DNA of 64,000 nucleotides from Phycomyces blakesleeanus NRRL 1555(-) (lineage: Eukaryota; Mucoromycota; Mucoromycetes; Mucorales; Phycomycetaceae). The notes beneath the pieces are model-generated. The model did not search any database and had not been told where the DNA came from. It saw only the letters and a list, made by a program, of their open reading frames with translations. The translations under genes and the position numbers were made by a program. The stretch covers positions 496,001 to 560,000 of the forward strand of contig NW_017265157.1 of NCBI RefSeq assembly GCF_001638985.1, in the 5' to 3' direction. This document shows, in pieces, positions 47,834-59,620 of this stretch (within the stretch, counting starts at the first letter, position 1; every line of letters begins with the position of its first letter).

Positions 47834-48655
47834 CCCAAAAGACAATTTTTTTTTGTTTGCTTAAAGAATTTTTTTTAATTGTTTATTGACATTAAAAAAT
47901 TAAAATAAAATAAAATAAAATAAAATAAATAGTGATTATTTACCTAATAAAAAAAAAACAAACAAATTGAGTGAGTTTATGTTTTTCTTATTAGACATGA
48001 ATATTTAATTATTATTTTTTGTTTTTTTAAAAAAAAAGAGAAAAATAAAATATTTATATGGTTTGATTGCTTCAGGGTGTCAATTAGAATCAGTTTGGAT
48101 CATTTGAAGAAATTCAACAAAAAAGCAATTTTTTGAAGAGGACATCATATGCAAATCAAACCAACAAAATAATATATATCTAAATTAATTAATTAATTTA
48201 AACAAGAAACTTACCCTTTAAATATATTCTTTCAAACACTTGGCTATCAAGATAGTAAAATTATATAGAAAAAGGAAAGAAAAGAGGAAAGAAAAAGATT
48301 TATATATATATACTTTTTTTTTTTTTTGAAAGAAATTTTTCTTTTTTTTTTTTTTTTTTAAAAAAAAAGAGAAAGTCACGACCAGTCCCATTTTATCTTA
48401 TCCAATCATAATGATTCTAGTGTTTTCATTTATATATATATTACAAATGCCAGTAACATAATATAAAGCACTACACTACAATATACGAAAAAGTAAAAAA
48501 GATAATAAGGATTGTTAAATATATATATATATATATATATATGAATAATAAAATAAAGCAAAAAGGGTGGGTATGAATGTGTTCATATACATTGTGTTTA
48601 GAAAATATAAAAAAAAAGAGATAAATAAAAGGTGATGGTGTAGAGTCAGTTGTGT
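47429..48655. other. AT-rich convergent intergenic region
   Basis: Between the 3' ends of the phosphatase and patatin genes. Long A and T homopolymers facing each other (47797-47832, 48309-48368) could form hairpins, and several (TA)n tracts occur. No coding exon was seen. Confidence 0.4.
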
Positions 48656-50404
48656 TTATGCTGTTGATGTTGATGTTGATGATATTGATGAAATTGATGA
48701 GATACTGTCGCTGTCACTATCAAGATGACGGTTGGCATCGGCTACAATCTCTTGGCCATCAATCACTTCTCGTCTATCAGAAAACTGAGCCAAGAACCTT
48801 CTTCGTCGGCTCTCTTCTTCCTTTAGATCTTCTTCAGTCATGTTGTGTCCAGACGACGCAATACTGGCCCTGCGACTCTTGAGGAACTTTTGTTCATCGG
48901 CCTCACTACCCGAGCACTCATCACTCGTCCCACTCCCGAGCACCAGGCCATCCTTCATCTGAGACTGGAGGGACTGGATCTGTTGCTGGAACGAACTATC
49001 GGACATTATCGATGGTCCTGTGGCTGTCTTTTGATTCTGATCTACAGCTGCTGTCTTGATGTCGTCTTTATGGCGCATGTTGTAGATCGTGTTCTTGAGA
49101 GCCTTGCGGTTCAGTTCAATTGCATTCTCGATTCTCATCCGGTTTGAAATCATCGTGATCTTTGGCCAGGTACGCAACTCACCGACTCGGAAGAGCATCT
49201 TGAGTCGTTCCTCATTAGGATCAGACAACAAGTGTAACCAATCAGACAGCTTTGATTTAGGCTACAATATATATACATATAAATATAAATATAAATCTTT
49301 TTTATTTTTCATATTACTTACAAGAATAGTAACATCACCATCAAACTTTTGTAACCAAATGGAACTCCAGTCTTGGTTGAGAAGTTTGGGAAGCAGATCG
49401 AGATCTCTGAGCACCTTGAGCCATTTAGACAATTCGAGTTTCAATACTTGTTCCATAGTCGAAGCCAAGAATCCACCACGCCTAAAATCAAAGAAAGATT
49501 AGAAAAATTATGATGAAAGATATGAGACTTACCATCCTTTGCCATTCAAATGAGTCACAGGTCTTCCGGGACTACCTTGGGGAGCATAAAAAAAGAGATG
49601 GATGTGAGGGTTGACTTGGCTGACGATAGTATAGTTGACATTAAAGTAGTTGTGCAGGGTCTGGGAAGGAATGTCTGTGCGCAAACTTCCGTCCTTGAAT
49701 CGATGGCCGTAGTTGTACGGAATCAATTGGCCGGTTTTTGTCTTTTGCATCAACACAACTGCATTAAGGACCTACATGACAATAATCTTAATAAAATAAA
49801 TAAATATATATATATATGTAATCTTACACCAGGAATGGCAGCTGATGCCAGTACAGCACTCCAGATAACACAGTCAGGAGCAGTGATGTAGTTTAGTAGT
49901 TTGGGGGGCGAGTGGGCATCTGACGGAACAACCGACACATTGTAGATTCGTCCTGTTCGTTCATATGCTTCTTTAAAGGTCATCGATCCGCGCGTGTACC
50001 ACATTGCCTCCCGACACCACTTTTCGGAATCAAAGATGGCGCCGGTCTTGAAGTAGTTCTTGAGCCGGTCGACAAAGGTGCCGTCGACAATGTTGATCCG
50101 CTCAGCAAGACCAGGAACGAGCACCTGGCGGAGTTCTTCGTCGGTGCGAGTACACACAATGGCGCCCAGCAGCGATCCAGCCGATGTACCGGTGATGATG
50201 GACGGCAGCAGGTTTCTGTCCAGCAGGGCACGGATGACACCCAGGTGGTAGTAGCCGAATCCGGCACCACCAGACAGACAGAATGCGGACCGGCCGTAGT
50301 TGCGAGAGTAGAGTTTGAAGGCCAGTAGTTTGTCTTTGGATGACAGGTGAGGAGATCTGGCCAAGGCATCGATTGCGCGTGTAACTACCAAACAAACATT
50401 AGTT

Positions 50405-50435
<31 letters not shown>

Positions 50436-51391
50436 CTTATATATATTACCTTCGTTGACGTATTCTTCTACAAGTACTTTTGTTCCAAGGTAAGTGTTGC
50501 TGTACAGCTTTGAGTTTTCAATTCCGGCAAAGTTTTGCTTGAGACATGCGTAGAGGACGTCCTTGAGATTAAAGGCGTCTTCGGGATCATCGCTTTGGCG
50601 GTATTTTTTGAGGTGCTGGATGACTTTCTGGATGAGCCGATAGTCGTAGAATCCATAGGGTGCAGCCTTCTTCCACTGGTCCTTGCCCATGTAGTTGTCG
50701 AGTGCGTCTGCAGCCGTGCACCATTCTGCATATGATCCAGCTTCCCGGAGTCTGTTTCTCAACTGACGGCGTTTTCCTCGCCTAATTATTATTTAGAGTG
50801 ATATCATATCATATAATATTGAATTATAACTTACCAACTAATGCTATTCTCCCACACCCTGACAATCTGCCTTAATCCAATGTAAAGCAACAGTTCAACG
50901 AGTATAGTGAATCCGATACAGATCTACAATAGTGATAATTACTATAAAGCGCCTTTTTTTCTTTTTCTTCTTTTGCTACTATTCGTTCATGTGATTCTTA
51001 CTATCAAGGGATATCGCAGTAAAGACTGGGAAATTCCGTTTGGCGTGATGGCTTCTTGCTCGCGTGCCAGACGCCTTTCCTTTCTCGGAAGCTTCTTTCT
51101 GACCGGCATAAGTTGGCTAGAGGCCGAAATGTGTTCTGGGCTATTTTCCGAGTTGTTAAGTGGATCTTGAGCGAGGGCCTTTACGAAAGCAGCGACATGA
51201 TCTTCATTGACGTATTCGACATCAAATTCTTTGATCCGGCGCTTGTTTGGATTATTTGTATGGTCTCGAGAGTTTATGGTAGCCGTGGCTGTGGCCGTGT
51301 CCGTAGCCGTGGCTGTGGGTTTGTTCTTGGGTTTGTTTGTTGCTAAAGGGCTGTGCTTTTCAGACTTCTTTTTTAGATTTGGGTCAACCAT
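48656..51391 (-). CDS. patatin-like triacylglycerol lipase (Tgl3/4/5 type)
   Basis: Lipid-droplet triacylglycerol lipase with the fungal DUF3336 plus patatin layout. Seven exons read downwards: 51391-51002, 50923-50835, 50781-50450, 50384-49828, 49771-49533, 49481-49322 and 49261-48656; 790 aa, within the range of yeast Tgl3-5. The N-terminal 130 residues are polar. A hydrophobic helix at about 131-150 (ICIGFTILVELLLYIGL) may insert into the membrane. DUF3336 begins with LREAGSYAEWCTAADALDNYMG. The patatin oxyanion loop is SGGAGFGYYHLG (308-319), the nucleophile GTSAGS has Ser338, and the paired Asp483 is in KDGSL. After the catalytic domain comes a long acidic/Ser-rich tail ending in SISSISSISS repeats. 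Tgl4-type proteins also acylate lysophospholipid; that cannot be judged here. Confidence 0.93.
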
Positions 51392-51889
51392 CTCTAAACT
51401 ATATATATATTTAAATTTAAAATTGGCTTTTTCTTGTCGTTGTTACTGTTACTGTTAATATAGTGAAAAAAGAAAAGAAAAGAAAGTGAAGAAAAGAGTA
51501 AAGAGTGAAACAAGGACAGGAAAATTAATATAAAAATTAAAATATATGTGTATTATATATATATATACAAGAAGAGAAATGCATGACGGAGTAAGGCTGA
51601 ATAAAATTGAATGAATGTTAATAGAATGTCTCTCTCTCTCTTTGTCTATGCCTATTTGGATTGCGTCATTGATTGACCACGCTTTTTGGGGTGTTCAATG
51701 GGGGGGTGAAATTAAGAGAATGATTTTTTTATATAGGACAAGTATTTCTTTACCTTTTTGCTTATTATTTCAAAAGTGGTACAAATTTATTCCATTCCAA
51801 TCCCCAAAAACATAACAAAATAAGAATGAGACGCACAAACTCAAAATCGATTAATCTTGATTCTTATTTTATTTATTTATTATTCTTTA
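51392..51889. other. patatin lipase promoter / left flank of CACTA element
   Basis: About 500 bp of AT-rich DNA with pyrimidine tracts between the lipase start and the transposon end. No gene is seen. Confidence 0.4.
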
Positions 51890-54800
51890 CACTACGACAA
51901 ATAGGGGCGGTTTTTTGTATTTGTGACTTTGTTTTTGGCCTATAATAATTAAAAAATCACCAAAAATCCAATTTGAAACTAGAAAATCTCTGTTTTTTGA
52001 AAAGGTTGACAAAAAGCAGATTGACCACCTAAAATTAAATCTCCTGATAGACAAAAGTAAGCTTTAACTACAGATTTTACATTTTTAGTAAATGTAGATT
52101 GCAATTGATGACTATTAAAAGTCAGAGGTAAAAGAGAGAAAAATATCTAAACTTTTTGCTGGGAGGATAAAATATGTTAAGAAAATTTGAAAAAAAAATA
52201 ATGTATTACAAGAAAAAAAAAATTATAAGTCTGCAAGAGAACCAAGTGACAGTTTTGGGCCGCGGTTAAGCTCTGGCCACACTATGTATGTTGTTGTTGC
52301 TGTTGTTGTTATATTTATAGTCGCGTCCGACTTCACCAAACCAACCAATTCTTTGACATCTGCCAGGTGAACTACCTTTGGCTTCATTTGCCCATTGTTA
52401 ACAACTGGTATACTATTTACCAAACGAACTGCATAAACATTGACAAGGACAAGCGGGCACCTCTTGTTGTTGAGCTTGTGCTCAAAGAAAACGACGACCT
52501 TCCCAAAGAAATCCTTGTAGACTGGAGAGTAGCTTTGCCCAATGTTGCGGTTCTCATCAACCTGAACCTGAAGTCTGACGTTGTGTGCCTCTCTTACACA
52601 ATTATGGTCGAGTGCAGAGTCAATAACACAACCATTTACAAATGCCTTACGGCTTGTTTTAATGGCTGCTTCAATCATACTACACTCTTCCCCCTTTGAT
52701 TCGTAGAACTTTTGAAGAAGCTCTGGAATACAAGAAATGCCTCCAAAACTATCAACAATCGTTCTGTTCCTCAAAGGCCCCCAGAACTCAATGTCAGAAT
52801 CAGTACCAACATTACTACCTTCTCGGTCAATTGGCCAACCAGCAGAGGGATCGTCATACTGAAGGAGAGTTGTTGCTGTTACTGTTGCTGTTGTCGTTAT
52901 TTAATTTTCAACTCTCATCTGTCGAATCTGTGTCAAGCCAAGCATGATGTTGCCAGCGTTGATTCCAATTGCCGAATTACTCTTTATTGCTCGCGAGTAT
53001 TCCCCAATCGCCCTCTCGACAGATCGTGCACTATACGCTCTGGGGGGACCATACGCTTCTATCATTGCGGGATAGTGCTGCAGGAGGTGCTGGTTGATCG
53101 TAAAGACCTTGAGCTGGACCTCTCCTTTAGCTAGCGAGACTTCCAGATACGCATTCCATGCGACGAGATTTCTAAAAAAAAAAAGATAAGTTAACACAAG
53201 TTATAAAATAATAATATTAATTATAATTAAAGCTTACGTTTTGATCAAGGTTTTCTCCTCTGCTGATAACTCCCAGCTCATGAGTAGGTTGCATGTCTGC
53301 ACCAGGTCAAGCAATGCCTTACGGGCAGCTTGGTCACGGACACGCTCTGCCACGAGCGTGGGGATAACAAACAAGATGAAGTCAGCCCAGTCCACAGCCC
53401 GGAAGTACCCTGATCTTGTTGCGATGTTGATCCATGCACCGTGGAAAGATGTCGAAATACTTCTTCTGGTTGACACCATGGCAGTACCAATTTCTTTCTG
53501 AGCAACAAGGGAGAGAGAGAGAGGATGATCTTTTCCATACTTGCCACACACGAGCCCCCAGACCTGTTTGCCAATGCCGTGACAAATGCCGTGCATTTCA
53601 TCCAATGCAAAGAAGAACGGACCAGAGAAGGAATCCAGTAAGGAGAAGGGAGATTGGCCAGTTAACCCTTTTTTGCTGGATGAGGCCACCTCATCAAAGT
53701 GCTTGAAACTTTCCGGTGTGCGCATGGTGATGGCAGATGGCATTCGGAAATATTGGCCATGGCCAGGAGATTGACCCACAACGTGGCAGATGCGGCAGCC
53801 ATCCTTACTCATATGGCCCACATGACAAGCCATCTTTCCCAGAGCTGGGATGTCGCCAGTTGTCATTAGTACATGGACTTTTGCACTAATATCTCCAGAT
53901 GGTGTCTTCACAACCATTCCACCGGCTTGGAGAACCCGAAGTTCTTTCAGAACAGGCTCCAGGAATGACCAGAAGTCGGCGGGTGCTTTGGGACCAGGGA
54001 TGATCGCGACTTGGATCATACGGCTGCGCTCGTAGCGGATCATTGGGGGAAGGTTGAGGTTGGTAACGTGGACAATGGTTACCGAACCCGGAACACTATG
54101 GGGAGCAAACCCATCAACAGACAGCGAAATGGCGATGTCGTTTTCACCCGAGAAAAGATGCTTCTTTGACTGGTATGCCTGTCCGTCAAAGACATCGGAA
54201 ATGCTGCCATCAGCCTTTTGCGTATGATGGTGGCGATACAACATCTCTTTTCTGGTGCGGTCGTTGGCCAAAGCAACTGCAAGCTGTCTACCCAGAGGAA
54301 GCTGTATCATTGTGCTGGCAGGAATTGGATTCTCACCAGCGATGTGATCGAACAATGATTTGCAATAAACATGCAAACATGCTTAAGAGGGTTGGTATAG
54401 ATTTCACCAGATGCCATCAAAATTGGGCATCCATTGCAAGAGTCAGTCATCTCTGGAAAGACCGTCAAAGGAGGCAATTGTAAGTAACTATCCACTGAAG
54501 TGTAAAGTAGTATATTTAATATTGGAAGTATATGATGTATTTGACTGTTTATAACCAATAAAAATGATGTATAAAATGTAATGTCTATCATAACAGCCAA
54601 TAAAAGTGATATATAAAATGTAATTGTGTAGTGTAATAACCAATAAAAACGATAAATAAAAAATATATCCATTTGAGAAACCAATAAAAATGTATTTTTA
54701 TAAAATACACTACAGTGCAATTATGTCTTATCCAATAAAAACAATGATTAAGCAAGAAATATTTAAAAGAATCTAAATTAAAAGAATAATGAATTAGTAG

Positions 54801-55050
54801 TAACCAATGGCATATAATATTTCAACTATACTTAAAGAAGTTTTGTCCAATTGAAAGACAAATATTAGCAAAAGAAAAGGTTATCAATATATTAATAGAA
54901 TCTTAAAACTACCGGTAAGCGGAGATGTATTAAAATGCACATGAACTCAGGGTTGGAAAAAAGGGGGGAGGACACAAAACGCGCCCTGGCTTCCCCTCCG
55001 GAACCACCTGTGAAACCACCTCTAAAACTCCTATTTTTTTTGGCGTAGTG
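51890..55050. mobile_element. CACTA (En/Spm-like) DNA transposon, about 3.2 kb
   Basis: The left end starts CACTACGACAAATAGGGG at 51890. The right end, read in reverse from 55050, starts CACTACGCC, then an A-rich tract and ATAGGAG. The arms therefore match in the CACTA-type terminus and the following block. The interior carries a Tnp2/DUF4218 transposase on the minus strand. Five CCAATAAAA motifs at 54555, 54597, 54650, 54681 and 54730 look like subterminal transposase-binding repeats. Flanking triplets (TTA left, CCT right) do not match, so a 3-bp target duplication is not visible and the right boundary stays provisional. The coding frame is broken, so the copy is probably inactive. Confidence 0.72.
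52223..54482 (-). pseudogene. Tnp2/DUF4218-type CACTA transposase, frameshifted
   Basis: Reading downwards, an N-terminal fragment (PLTVFPEMTDSCNGCPILMA) at about 54475-54385 runs into an 8-bp tandem duplication (CATGTTTG twice in the coding sense, near 54370-54385) that shifts the frame. The main frame then runs 54376-53228 (FDGQAYQ, LSVDGFAPH, IIPGPKAPADFW, TGDIPALGKMACHVGH and CRICHVVGQSPGHG, all Tnp2 hallmarks). An intron 53227-53174 follows, then a DUF4218-like part (FTINQHLLQHYPAMIEAYGP, SRAIKSNSAIGINAGN). That part hits a TAA at 52901, avoidable only by a short intron with a weak GTTGAA donor. The frame resumes with YDDPSAGWPIDREG and ends at 52223. No start codon could be fixed. Confidence 0.8.
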
Positions 55051-57067
55051 CCTATTGGTCCTCTTTTGAAGCTCAACTCATTAATTGCCCCCAAATGCTG
55101 AGAATCTGTGACAAAATATATATATATATGTAATAGTCGTATTTGTGCTTCTTCTTGTGCTTGTACTTGTGTAAGAAAAAAGAAAAAATACAAAAAGAAG
55201 CAAATGAAGATCGCTAAATAATTCCATTTGTAGAATGCCCACTAATGCTTTATACATAAATGTAAATATTTGAATTCTAGAAACCTTAAACTCAAGTAAG
55301 AACAAACAACAGTTCTTTTATTATCATTATGTCTTTATCATTGAATATATCTTTTCCTTTTTCTGTTTCAAATTGTTTCAATCTTCTTGCTTAGCTTTCA
55401 TATATATAAAAACAATACAGATGATGTGTTACCTAGGTTATCAAACACAATAGGAGAAGAAAAAATAAAATAAATATCTTGTTGGACAATAACAAACAAA
55501 TACAAGTCTTTTTTGGCTTTCTCTTTCTTTCTCTTTGTGTGTGGGTACAAATTATAATTATTGTTTTTTTTTTTTTTTTTTTTTTTTGTTGGGACACTTT
55601 CTTATTTAGGTCTATGATTATTTTGTGTATTAAAAGAGGGTCAAGAAAGGAGCCAAGGAAATCTTGTTAGACAAAAAGAAATCTCAATGATTAAACATTA
55701 AACTGGTTCCCCCCTATTATTGGACTCTTTATACTTTAGACAATACAATTCACCTTGATTCAATTTCGATCAATATATTTCTGTATTCTTGGGGGAAATC
55801 TGTTTCCAGAAAGTACAAACCACACATGTCTTGTACAATTTTTTTTCTTCTTCTTCTTCTTGAATCTTAATAGTCTTAATAATTATACATAGCACATATC
55901 TTACCTCTCTATAGATCAACTATCAAAGCCCTACAATTGGTAGAAATTAATCATAATTCCAATGATAAAGAAACACAAAAACTAATAAAAGACTAGTATC
56001 TGTAGAGCCTAGATCCAAACAAGAAATAAGAAATATGCTTGTAAGATTAAGCTTGGATCATTCTTGATTATTAAACATATTCGATCCTTGCTTATCTGTC
56101 GGAGAGATGTCTTTAATAACCCTTTTTTGTCTTCATTAATGCAAAATGCACATAAATTAACCCAAAATGCAATAGTTCTTTATTTATTTAAATAAATGCA
56201 TAAAAACCCTTGCTTTATCATCTGCATGCATATGCACTGTTAAATAAGACAAAGAACATGAAAGAATATCTCTACCATTAATTAAAGTCTTTTTTTTGTT
56301 TGTTTCAAAATATACAAATTGTCCATCGAATGTTAATATTTTGATATTTTGACACTACAATTTATATATGTATATATAAAGGTACGCCTATTTGTTCCCC
56401 TCCCCAAAAGAAATAAAAAAAAATTAAATTGACCACTGTAAGTAGTAGTGACCAGTTTAACCTTCATCAGTGTAGTGTACACACAACTGGCAGTGCGGAA
56501 CATCAAGGAGATCGAATCAAAAACTATAGAACCACAATTATTTCATGACCCCCAATCTACACCTACATAGTATACATACTATACACCCATATCTCTGTCA
56601 TTCCACCGAGATTACAATATGTAGCATGTAATAGACAGGGAATCTTCTAGCAAATATAAGAATGTCAATAGGAGACAAACGAATGAATCATGAATCATGA
56701 ATCATCTAATTCTCCTTTTTTCTAAAATTGTACCAAATCATATAAAATTGTACCAGCTTTCAAACAACTAGAAATTAAAAACCAAAAAAGAGAGGAGGAG
56801 TGGTCAGATGATATTCTATTTTGTGATAGATAATTATAACCCTCATCAAGAACAGACATAGTACTTTAACTCATGATGTTAAATGTGTATAAAATAACTA
56901 TTATGATTTATTTTGGCAATAATTACGTAATTTTGATAATATCAATAGTAACAATTACATATTAGCATATTTAGCGCGCTTTGACCACTACCACAATCTT
57001 CTTGGTTTCAATCCAATAAGAATATATACCTCATGCCCTAAATTCCATAGCTCAAAAGATATATATA
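55051..57067. other. AT-rich intergenic DNA between two transposons
   Basis: Two kb without any host gene that I can support. Simple repeats and a long poly-T (55565-55587) are present; the stretch 56430-56600 is richer in GC but has no open frame. It may contain older transposon debris. Confidence 0.4.
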
Positions 57068-58409
57068 CACTGACCCATATTTAATTTAAGTATTTTTTAA
57101 AATCCCGATTTTTTTCAATGAAAATATACAACTTCTTTACATCTTTTTATCATTTTAACGTATAGCTAGAGCTCTGAAATAATTATGAGTAATATATATT
57201 AGCTATGTGAATAGGTATATGTAATTTATTAGAAAGTTTAATAGTGGGTATGGAATCCATTATTTTTTCTAAGTTCTTTGATTCGATTTGGCATTGACAT
57301 GCAATGTGCTTTCACTACTTTCTTCGGTATTTTTTTCCATTCTTCTTGAAGAGCTCTGGCCAACGAGTGTGAATTTGTTGGCTTTACCCTTCTAGCTCTC
57401 AGCTGGCGTTCCAAGTATGCCCAAATGTTTTCTATTGGGCTCAGATCAGGGCTGTTTGCTGGCCATGTCATCACTGGCAGATTCACCTCTTCTTTGTATT
57501 CTTTTGCCAAAATACCTTTATGGCAGGGTGCATTATCTTCTTGGAAAATGAACTCACCATCTTTCCTTTGCTTAAAACATCGAAACCAGGGCATAAAATG
57601 AAGTCGTAAGAGTCTTATGTACTTCGTCTGATTTAGCGTGCCATCGACAATTACAAGTTTTCCCACTCCACCAGCCCAAATGCACCCCCAGACCATCACT
57701 GAGCCTCCTCCGCCTTGTACTCTTGGACGTACATAGCCTCTTCTATATTTCTGTGCTGGAGTGCGCCAAACACGCACATTTCCTGCCCTTGGATAGACCA
57801 TGAATCTGGACTCATCACTCCAGATTACCCGATTCCACTGTTGATTGTGACGACGAGCATCTCTTGCAAACTTTAACCTGTTTTTTATGTGCCTTTCCTT
57901 TAGCAAAGGCTTCTTTGCAGCAACACAAGAGCGTAAACCAATCTTTTTTAAGGAATTACGAACAGCATCCCTCTTGATGGGTACACCTGAAGATTCCTGA
58001 ATTTCAGCTGTAATCACGTCGAATGTTGCAGTTGGGTCGTTGCGCGCAATATTTCCCAGAGCTCTCAAATCACGATCATTCAAGAGAACAGGTCTCCCTT
58101 CACGTTTTTTGGTAAGGGCAGTACCCGTTTTCTTCACTCTCTCAATGGTTGTTGTCACTGTCGTGTAGGGTAGCTCATACTTGCGCGCAATCTTAGCCAT
58201 GGGAATTCCAAAGTCATAAGCACCCACAATCTTGCCTTTCATGTAATCTGAAAGTTCGGGACTCTTTTTACGAGATTGTTTAATGATTTTAGGAGACATG
58301 AGAAGATTTGATTGAGAAAAAGAATGAAAAAATAAATAAAAACAACAATGGGTGCTTTCTCTCAAAATTTCCTTTTTGGTAATATACGTAAACTTATTCA
58401 AGGTCAGCG
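57068..58409. mobile_element. Tc1/mariner-type DNA transposon, about 1.34 kb
   Basis: The element is bounded by TA on both sides (57066-57067 and 58410-58411), as expected for Tc1/mariner target duplication. The left end starts CACTGACC and the right end, read in reverse, starts CGCTGACC. Similarity continues imperfectly for about 30 bp (TTTAAGTAT against TTTACGTAT). It encloses one uninterrupted transposase gene on the minus strand. The imperfect terminal repeats argue for some age, but the intact frame suggests the copy could be active. Confidence 0.8.
57238..58299 (-). CDS. Tc1-like transposase, DD34E
   Basis: Cut-and-paste transposase, single exon, 353 aa from the Met of MSPKIIKQSRKKS (codon at 58299-58297). 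In-frame upstream codons to 58401 overlap the inverted repeat and are not used. The N-terminal half holds a paired helix-turn-helix (GKIVGAYDFGIPMAKIARKY and TVTTTIERVKKTG), then the Tc1 linker GRPVLLNDRDLRAL. The catalytic domain is complete: first Asp in VIWSDESRF, second Asp in FQEDNAPCH, Glu in SPDLSPIENIW with 34 residues between the second Asp and Glu. The G-rich block GGGGSVMVWGC is also present. There are no stops or frameshifts. Codon use is less C-biased than in nearby host genes. Confidence 0.95.
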   Translation of the reverse strand: MSPKIIKQSRKKSPELSDYMKGKIVGAYDFGIPMAKIARKYELPYTTVTTTIERVKKTGTALTKKREGRPVLLNDRDLRALGNIARNDPTATFDVITAEIQESSGVPIKRDAVRNSLKKIGLRSCVAAKKPLLKERHIKNRLKFARDARRHNQQWNRVIWSDESRFMVYPRAGNVRVWRTPAQKYRRGYVRPRVQGGGGSVMVWGCIWAGGVGKLVIVDGTLNQTKYIRLLRLHFMPWFRCFKQRKDGEFIFQEDNAPCHKGILAKEYKEEVNLPVMTWPANSPDLSPIENIWAYLERQLRARRVKPTNSHSLARALQEEWKKIPKKVVKAHCMSMPNRIKELRKNNGFHTHY

Positions 58410-58600
58410 TAAAGTCCTATAATGCATCTTTTTGGCACGATTTCCAATACACCAAAACGTATAATCAGTCCAAACATCTTCCTACTTTTATTTATGGCTT
58501 TTATATACTTGACTAACATCAAAATCACTTTTGATCTCTACCACACCCAATACACACACACGGAGAAAGAGATAATATAAATATCATTTTACAAGTCAAC

Positions 58601-59620
58601 TTATGCGTATCGAGACATACGCTCGTACCATTTTCTTAGAGAATCTTCGGCTTCTTTGCTACCCAAGATACCAGATTCAAAAACATCATGGTTCAGAACA
58701 TCCACCATCTTTAGGTAGGAAGCCAGCACAACATCGGCCCATCCAACTAAAGATAGATAGATTAATAACCATCTCTATGTATTTTTATATCATTCTGTAC
58801 CTTTGGATCCAGTCAGATAAAGTGTTTCTGTCAAAGTATTCTTGGTGTCCTTCAAGATATTGCCGATTTCCTTGATATGGTCCTCTGGATTTCCTGCAAA
58901 TTGTTCAAGAGTAACCCCAAACTTTTGTTCCTTATTCTTACGGAACTCAGCCTGCATACTTTCGTCACCGCAGTTTCTATAGATGGCCAGGACCGAAAGA
59001 CAAAAGAGATGACGGAGCAGGCGAGTGTCAAATGTCTCTTGCATGGATGTATGCAGCTGTTCATTGCCATGGAATAAACTAGGCGTCTGAGGGTATGTGG
59101 CCTCCAGATACTTTGCAATCTTGAAAGAATCCTGAATGACCTGGTCTTTCTCGGTATCTACGATCACAGGTACAGTGGGAGTCTCACCGGTATTTCTAAT
59201 AATATAAATAACAATTAGAGACTTTATGGTGCAATTGACCTCTTGAGTGCATGTCTTTTTTTTTTCTTAAGAAAAAGTATAGTAATCTTACGTGACTTTC
59301 GGGATAACGGTGTGTATTTCATCAATCGAAAGCCATGTTGTTACATAAGAGAGTTCCTAATAAAAAGTAGACAATTATTTATTAGTTCAATTAAACTTTC
59401 TTTTCTTTTCTTTTGTTTGCTCAGCAGTAAAGCCATTTGTATATGCACTGTATGCCTTTTGCTATTCCTATTCCTATTCATGTGCCTGTGTATCCATCGA
59501 AAATGGGTTATGTTACATTACCTTGATATTTAGTGTGAAGCGCGTCTTGTAAGTATTGGGAGACCAAGGTACTTCTCCCAAACCTTTAAGGGCAAGATCA
59601 TAAAATTGAATAGGCTTCAT
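58601..59620 (-). CDS. glutathione S-transferase-like protein
   Basis: Two-domain GST fold. Four exons read downwards: 59620-59522, 59356-59292, 59195-58801 and 58746-58601; phases close to 234 aa. The N-terminal thioredoxin-like domain has WSPNTYKTRFTLNIKELSY, the layout of fungal LigE/FuA-like GSTs, with Ser-Pro-Asn near the usual catalytic position. The cis-Pro/GSH loop is TPTVPVIV, followed by VIQDSFKIAKYLEATYP (the usual E/Q-S of GSTs). The C-terminal helical domain contains VGWADVVLASYLKM, matching the N-capping box of GSTs. Fungal proteins of this type often act in xenobiotic or lignin-derived ether metabolism; the substrate here is unknown. It lies between a Tc1 element and transposon debris. 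Confidence 0.88.
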
